NCBI GenBank assembly: GCA_937915925.1
Contig: CALGGM010000119.1
Location: forward strand, 1 to 16,148
Direction of reading: 5' to 3'
Source: an uncultured Clostridia bacterium
Lineage (GTDB): Bacteria; Bacillota; Clostridia; Christensenellales; CAG-138
DNA: 16,148 nt
Shown here piece by piece: positions 12,620 to 16,148 of the stretch; positions within the stretch are counted from its first letter, which is position 1; the number at the start of each line of letters is the position of its first letter. The translations under genes were made by a program, and so were the position numbers. The notes under the pieces were generated by a model that searched no databases, was not told where the DNA came from, and worked only from the letters and a program-made list of their open reading frames with translations.

Positions 12620-13492
12620 ATGCTGACACTGTTTACCGACACCGATACCGACATCACCCCGGAGGTTGCAAAGGAATACGGGTACCGTCTGATCTCCATG
12701 CCGTACAGCATCGACGCAAAGACGGTCTGGCCCTACGAGGACTACGACGTGTTCGATTCGCACGCGTTCTACGACAGCCTTCGAAACGGCGTTCTGCCCA
12801 CGACCGGCGGTATTTCCGCGGAGCGCTACCGCAATTACTTTCAGCCGGAGTTTGAGAAGGGCAACGACATCCTGTACGTCCACTTCTCCGCGGCGATGAC
12901 GGTCACCTTCCGCGCGATGGACGAGGCGGTTGCGGAGCTTCTGAAGGAGTTTCCGGAGCGCAAGTTCTATCACATCGACACCAAGGGCATTACGATCGTC
13001 AGCTACAATCTCGTGCGCACGATCGGCGATCTCTATCAAGAGGGCAAGACCGCCGAGGAGCTCATCGAATGGGCGAACGGCGAGGTCGACCACTATGCGC
13101 AGTACTTCTTTGCGGACGATCTGAAGTTCTTCAAGCGCAGCGGCCGCGTCAAGGGCATCGCCGCGACGATGGGAACGCTGCTCGGCATTCGCCCCATCAT
13201 CTGCATGGACGACGCCGGACAGATGGTCAGCATCGGCAAGGAGCGCGGCAGAGCGAACGCGATGGAGCGGCTTCTGAAAACGGTCGAGGAGCTCGGCGAC
13301 GATATCAAAAACCACCGCTTCATCGTCGGGCACACCGACGCGCCGGAGCTTGCCGCAGAGCTTTGTGACATGCTGCATGCGCGCTTCGGCGACGATCTTA
13401 ACATCGAGACCGTCGTTACGAACCCGACCGCCGGGTCCCATTGCGGTCCGAACGGCGTCGGCGTCAGCTTCCACGCAACGCGCCGCTGCTGA
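12620..13492 (+). CDS. DegV family protein, putative fatty-acid-binding subunit FakB
   Basis: Lipid-binding partner of FakA, 290 residues. Fold-typical blocks are TDTDTDITPEVAKEYGY (6-22), DDLKFFKRSGRVKG, LLGIRPIICMDDAGQM, VGHTDAPELA and the C-terminal TAGSHCGPNGVGVSFHA, the DegV end motif. Two usual signatures differ: the TSQPS-type motif is replaced by TTGGIS (61-66), and the SSGLSGTY-type motif by HFSAAMTVTF (88-97). This marks a distinct DegV subgroup, so ligand preference may differ from characterised FakB proteins. The gene is tightly coupled to fakA and followed 9 bases later by the GNAT-like gene. Operon partnership with fakA makes the FakB role likely, though binding is inferred. Confidence 0.88.
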   Translation: MLTLFTDTDTDITPEVAKEYGYRLISMPYSIDAKTVWPYEDYDVFDSHAFYDSLRNGVLPTTGGISAERYRNYFQPEFEKGNDILYVHFSAAMTVTFRAMDEAVAELLKEFPERKFYHIDTKGITIVSYNLVRTIGDLYQEGKTAEELIEWANGEVDHYAQYFFADDLKFFKRSGRVKGIAATMGTLLGIRPIICMDDAGQMVSIGKERGRANAMERLLKTVEELGDDIKNHRFIVGHTDAPELAAELCDMLHARFGDDLNIETVVTNPTAGSHCGPNGVGVSFHATRRC

Positions 13493-13501
13493 GGTAGTCC
13501 C

Positions 13502-14626
13502 ATGGTTACGGTCAAAGAGGTCAAAACCAAAGCGGAGCAGAAGGCGTTTCTGGAGTTTCCGCTTCGGATGTATCGCGACAATCCGAACTTCGTTCCCCCG
13601 CTGTACGGCGACGAGAAGAAGATCTTCGACGACGATTTCGTCTACAACGACACCTGCGAAACGGGCTACTGGCTTGCGTATCGCGACGGCGCGGTCGTCG
13701 GACGCATCTCGGCGATCTTGCAGAAGGCGGCAAACGAGAAGAATCACGAAAAGCGCATCCGCTTCAACCGCTTCGACGCGATCGACGATCCGGAGGTCGC
13801 GAAGGCGCTGTTCGACGCGGTCGAGCAGTTCGCAAGACGGCGCGGCATGAACGCCGTGTGCGGACCGCTGGGGTTCTCGGATCTCGAGCGCGAAGGGCTG
13901 CTTGTCGAGGGCTTCGATCAACTTTCCACGTTTGAGGAGCAGTACAACGCGGACTACTACGGCAGGCTGATCGAGGGCTGCGGCTACGAAAAGGAGGTCG
14001 ACTGGCTCGAATCGAAGCTCTACGCGCCCGCGCCGGAGACCGCCGAAAAGCTCAAAAAGCTGTCGAAACAGGTCCTTCAGAAATACCGTCTGCGCATCGG
14101 CGAGGCGAAAAACGTCAACGATTTCATCAACCGCTACCAGGAAGGACTGTTCGATCTTTTGGACGTTGCGTACGAGGGACTGTACGGCACGGTGCCGTTT
14201 ACGCCCGGCATGAAGAAGATGATGATCGACAACTTCCGCCTCATCATCGATCTCAAGCACGTCGTTTGCATCCTGAACGAGCAGGACAAGGTCGTATGCT
14301 TCGGCGTCAGCTTCCCGTCGATCGCAAAGGCAGTACAGAAGAGCAACGGGCATCTGACCCCGGCGGCGCTCGTTCGCCTGCTTCGCGCGATCAAGCATCC
14401 GAAGGTGATCGATCTCGGGCTCATCGCGGTCGCGCCGGAATACGTCAACACCGGCATCCCCGCCGTGATCGCCGCCGCCATGTGCGATATGCTCACCGAG
14501 GACGGCGTCGAATACGCCGAAACGAACCTGAACCTCGAGGACAACATGCAGATCCGCAACCTCTGGAAACGCTTCAACGCCGTCCAGCACAAGCGCCGCA
14601 GGTCGTATCTGAAACAGCTCGATTGA
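13502..14626 (+). CDS. GNAT-like acyltransferase of unknown substrate
   Basis: A 374-residue cytosolic protein, the last gene of the fakAB operon. It resembles a family annotated only as N-acetyltransferase, with the opening FLEFPLRMYRDNPNFVPPL (residues 16-34), GYWLAYRDGAVVGRISAI (56-73, a GNAT beta-strand pair), and CGPLGFSDLEREGLLVEGF (120-138). A second GNAT-like half follows near 240-374 (VVCFGVSFPSIAKAV; IDLGLIAVAPEYVNTGI), with the late asparagines (ETNLNLEDN) expected near the acyl-CoA site. No strong GxGxxG/A loop stands out. Nine bases separate it from the DegV gene; GAGGTAG precedes the ATG. Position suggests a lipid or acyl-CoA related job, but this is inference. Confidence 0.75.
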   Translation: MVTVKEVKTKAEQKAFLEFPLRMYRDNPNFVPPLYGDEKKIFDDDFVYNDTCETGYWLAYRDGAVVGRISAILQKAANEKNHEKRIRFNRFDAIDDPEVAKALFDAVEQFARRRGMNAVCGPLGFSDLEREGLLVEGFDQLSTFEEQYNADYYGRLIEGCGYEKEVDWLESKLYAPAPETAEKLKKLSKQVLQKYRLRIGEAKNVNDFINRYQEGLFDLLDVAYEGLYGTVPFTPGMKKMMIDNFRLIIDLKHVVCILNEQDKVVCFGVSFPSIAKAVQKSNGHLTPAALVRLLRAIKHPKVIDLGLIAVAPEYVNTGIPAVIAAAMCDMLTEDGVEYAETNLNLEDNMQIRNLWKRFNAVQHKRRRSYLKQLD

Positions 14627-14638
14627 CCCAAAACACAC

Positions 14639-14667
14639 AGGAAGGCTTTCCATCGGAAAGCCTTCCT
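14639..14667 (+). terminator. Hairpin at the 3' end of the fakAB operon (copy 1)
   Basis: A perfect 13-bp stem AGGAAGGCTTTCC/GGAAAGCCTTCCT with loop ATC, 13 bases after the GNAT-like stop. This copy has no T run after it. An identical 29-base hairpin, with a T run, stands at 14894-14922. Confidence 0.65.
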
Positions 14668-14861
14668 CAGGCTGTCGCAAAAGGGGTCAGACCATTTGCG
14701 GCGAGATATTATCAATGTGAATACCGGCAGGATGAAAGGGCGCAAGGACGCCCTTTCTTTCTATTATTTCGCCGCAAATTATCCGCGTTTTCGCTCGGTC
14801 GCATACTCCAGTATAGCTCCGTCGCGAAAACGCGAATTCTGCCACCCTTATCAACAGCCTG
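14668..14861. repeat. Structured 194-bp element between duplicated hairpins
   Basis: The ends are CAGGCTGT (14668-14675) and ACAGCCTG (14854-14861). Inside are nested foldbacks: ATTTGCGGCGA (14694-14704) with TCGCCGCAAAT (14769-14779), enclosing AAAGGGCG-CAAGGA-CGCCCTTT (14735-14756); then CGCGTTTTCGC (14784-14794) with GCGAAAACGCG (14824-14834), enclosing ATACT-CC-AGTAT (14803-14814). Short reading frames cross it in both directions, but none has a ribosome binding site or recognisable domain. This is the main part of the 542-base gene-free gap 14627-15168. Confidence 0.7.
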
Positions 14862-14926
14862 CTCAGCGTGTCAAAAGGTTTTTTGACACGCTGAGGAAGG
14901 CTTTCCATCGGAAAGCCTTCCTTTTT
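14862..14926 (+). terminator. Double hairpin with T run (copy 2)
   Basis: CTCAGCGTGTCAAAA (14862-14876) pairs perfectly over 15 bp with TTTTGACACGCTGAG (14881-14895), loop GGTT. It abuts the second AGGAAGGCTTTCC-ATC-GGAAAGCCTTCCT hairpin (14894-14922), which here ends in TTTTT (14922-14926), a canonical intrinsic terminator on the plus strand. Confidence 0.75.
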
Positions 14927-14940
14927 CACAACAGCGGAAC

Positions 14941-15030
14941 GGGAAGATGGTATCTTCCCCTACGGGTTGCGCGCATTCGCCGGGACGGGCATTGTCCGTC
15001 CGTTGTAGGGGACGCCGACCTCGGCGTCCC
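14941..15030. repeat. Three palindromes of the CCCCTACGG family
   Basis: GGGAAGAT-GGT-ATCTTCCC (14941-14959) followed by CTACGG; GGACGGGC-ATT-GTCCGTCC (14983-15001, one G-T pair); and, preceded by GTAGG, GGGACGCCGA-CC-TCGGCGTCCC (15009-15030). The last is the exact reverse complement of the unit at 6184-6209. Confidence 0.8.
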
Positions 15031-15057
15031 GTGAAAAGAGCTGCAGATCAAAAGGCA

Positions 15058-15106
15058 ACCCTTCCGTCAGCCTTCGGCTGCCACTCCCCTTGCACAGGGA
15101 GGGCAA
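15058..15106 (-). repeat. Two-hairpin element, copy 3 (inverted)
   Basis: On the minus strand: CTCCC-loop TGTGCAA-GGGGAG, linker TGGC, second hairpin CAGCC-GAA-GGCTG, then ACGGAAGGGTTG. Order and linker match the copies at 6113-6160 and 8187-8240. Confidence 0.65.
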
Positions 15107-15122
15107 GCTTGCGCAAACGAAT

Positions 15123-15148
15123 CGTAGGGGCGTCCTCCCGGACGCCCC
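15123..15148. repeat. Palindrome with CGTAGGGG flank
   Basis: GGGGCGTCC-TCCC-GGACGCCCC (15127-15148), preceded by CGTA. The CGTAGGGG flank is the reverse complement of the CCCCTACG flank seen at other sites. It lies 20 bases from the C69 gene stop. Confidence 0.75.
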
Positions 15149-15168
15149 GCAAAGCATCGCTTAATTTC

Positions 15169-16148
15169 TCAATTATCCGCGCGGTTGTAGCCGTTCTTCA
15201 TGGAAAGCGAGGATTGCTGCAGGACGGCGGTCAGGGTCTTGTCGGACTGCTCCTTTGCCATGCGGCAGAGCGCGTCGTTCGCCTGTTCGCAAAGCTTCAG
15301 ATCGCCGGTCTCCGCAATTCTTTTGTCGTATTCGAGCACGATCCGCCTGCCCTCGGTCATGACGGCGCTCTGATACCGGTCGATGATCTGCACGCATGCG
15401 TGATAGCTGTGGTCCGCCATCGCGCCGATCAAGCGGCTCGCCCAGTAGAAGTTCTCCGTCGACGCGGTGAGCGTGACGTCCGAAAGATACTTCGGCATCT
15501 TCGATACGTTCGGATAGACCGGCAGCAGCGCGTCGAACGTCGTGGAGCCGAAGCAGATCCATTCGATCCCCTTCACGCCCTTCGGCGCGTCGGGACGCAT
15601 CTCCAGTACCGTCGTGACGCCCGTGCGGTTGATGCCGATCGAGCGGTACTTGCCGCGCACGCCCGTGTCGTGGGAAAGATACGGATTATAGGGCGTACCG
15701 AAATAGTTCGACGACAGGATCGCCTTGACGTCCTCGACGGTCACCTTGCGGTCCGGCACAAAGCTCCACGGAATATTGTCGCTCTCGGGTCCGTACTCCG
15801 CGTCCGGTCCCTCCCAGCGGTGCGAAAACGGCGTCAAGCAGCGACCCATGTACCACGCGCGCGGCGTGTTGTATACATGGTCCTGATCCGTGTGCGAGCC
15901 GAACACCCACCGCGGATTGAACGCGCCGTTCTGATTGCAGTCGAGCCGATAGGTCTCGATGAATTCCTTCATGTCCTTCGAGCACAGATGCGCTTCCTGT
16001 TTGCCGAACGCGTCGTCAAAGTCGAAGCTGTCCATGCCGAACTGGTTGGGCATGACGACCGCGACCTCGTCGGGCACGCGTTTCGCCATCCAATGATGTC
16101 CGCCGATCGTCTCCATCCACCAGATCTCGTTCTCGTCGTTGAACGCGA
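15169..16148 (-). CDS. C69 family dipeptidase, C-terminal part (start outside window)
   Basis: N-terminal-nucleophile dipeptidase (PepD-like, family C69) that splits dipeptides. About 325 residues are visible and the frame runs off the right edge (FNDENEIWWMETIGGHHW), so the ATG at 16116 is internal. The catalytic N-terminal Cys lies beyond the window and cannot be checked. Family features are GHHWMAKRVPDEVAVVMPNQ, FGSHTDQDHVYNTPRAWYMGRCLTPF, and the mid-domain SHDTGVRGKYRSIGINRT and FGSTTFDALLPVYPNVSKMPKYL. The C-terminal ~70 residues are helical and end RADN. Some family members are exported; the signal region is not visible here. It is convergent with the fakAB operon across a repeat-rich gap. 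Confidence 0.92.
   Translation of the reverse strand, partial: AFNDENEIWWMETIGGHHWMAKRVPDEVAVVMPNQFGMDSFDFDDAFGKQEAHLCSKDMKEFIETYRLDCNQNGAFNPRWVFGSHTDQDHVYNTPRAWYMGRCLTPFSHRWEGPDAEYGPESDNIPWSFVPDRKVTVEDVKAILSSNYFGTPYNPYLSHDTGVRGKYRSIGINRTGVTTVLEMRPDAPKGVKGIEWICFGSTTFDALLPVYPNVSKMPKYLSDVTLTASTENFYWASRLIGAMADHSYHACVQIIDRYQSAVMTEGRRIVLEYDKRIAETGDLKLCEQANDALCRMAKEQSDKTLTAVLQQSSLSMKNGYNRADN

Noticed and set aside
12560..14680. 706-codon open frame on the minus strand opposite the DegV and GNAT-like genes
   Set aside because: It spans two well-supported plus-strand genes, has no recognisable domain and no ribosome binding site; a GC-driven shadow.
14687..15034. Short overlapping frames in both directions in the convergent gap
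   Set aside because: They run through stacked palindromes and lack start signals; their sequence is explained by the inverted repeats.

Overview
The window looks like a chromosomal segment of a high-GC member of the Bacillota, most likely an uncultured gut-type Clostridia. This rests on strong GGAGG ribosome binding sites, sigma-A promoters that often have extended -10 boxes, a FakA/DegV fatty-acid kinase pair, PepT, a C69 dipeptidase, and intergenic gaps filled with short palindromic repeats. No tRNA, rRNA, CRISPR array, prophage or transposase gene was seen.

Layout. (1) 1-1116: 3' part of tyrS (+), cut by the window edge. (2) 1357-3846: a secreted 829-residue caspase-like (C14-type) protease with its own promoter (+). 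(3) 4009-5464: a two-gene operon, a VUT/YhhQ-type transporter overlapping a short-chain dehydrogenase, led by what looks like a class I preQ1 riboswitch that would sequester the transporter's Shine-Dalgarno. (4) 5501-6012: a string of four small hairpins, then a DUF296/PPC-domain protein (+). (5) 6270-7925: a tight minus-strand operon running, in transcription order, small four-Cys protein, lipoprotein, Nudix hydrolase, GNAT acetyltransferase. (6) 8270-9963: minus-strand yjbQ-pepT operon. (7) 10014-10556: minus-strand zinc-ribbon membrane protein with a perfect consensus promoter and a clear terminator. (8) 10631-14667: divergent plus-strand operon of a small XRE-type regulator, fakA, a divergent fakB/DegV and a GNAT-like protein. 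(9) 14668-15168: a gene-free block of stacked inverted repeats. (10) 15169-16148: C-terminal part of a C69 dipeptidase (-), cut by the window edge.

Taken together the genes suggest salvage and turnover: queuosine-precursor uptake, exogenous fatty-acid activation, peptide degradation (PepT, C69) and a surface-acting protease. The strongest regulatory observation is the preQ1-like aptamer, which supports a queuosine-precursor role for the transporter and places an SDR enzyme under the same control. The second theme is a rich set of intergenic palindromes: a 12-bp-TIR element in two copies (one sitting inside a terminator), a family of variable-core palindromes with a fixed CCCCTACGG flank, a two-hairpin element in three copies, and a composite element bounded by a duplicated terminator hairpin.
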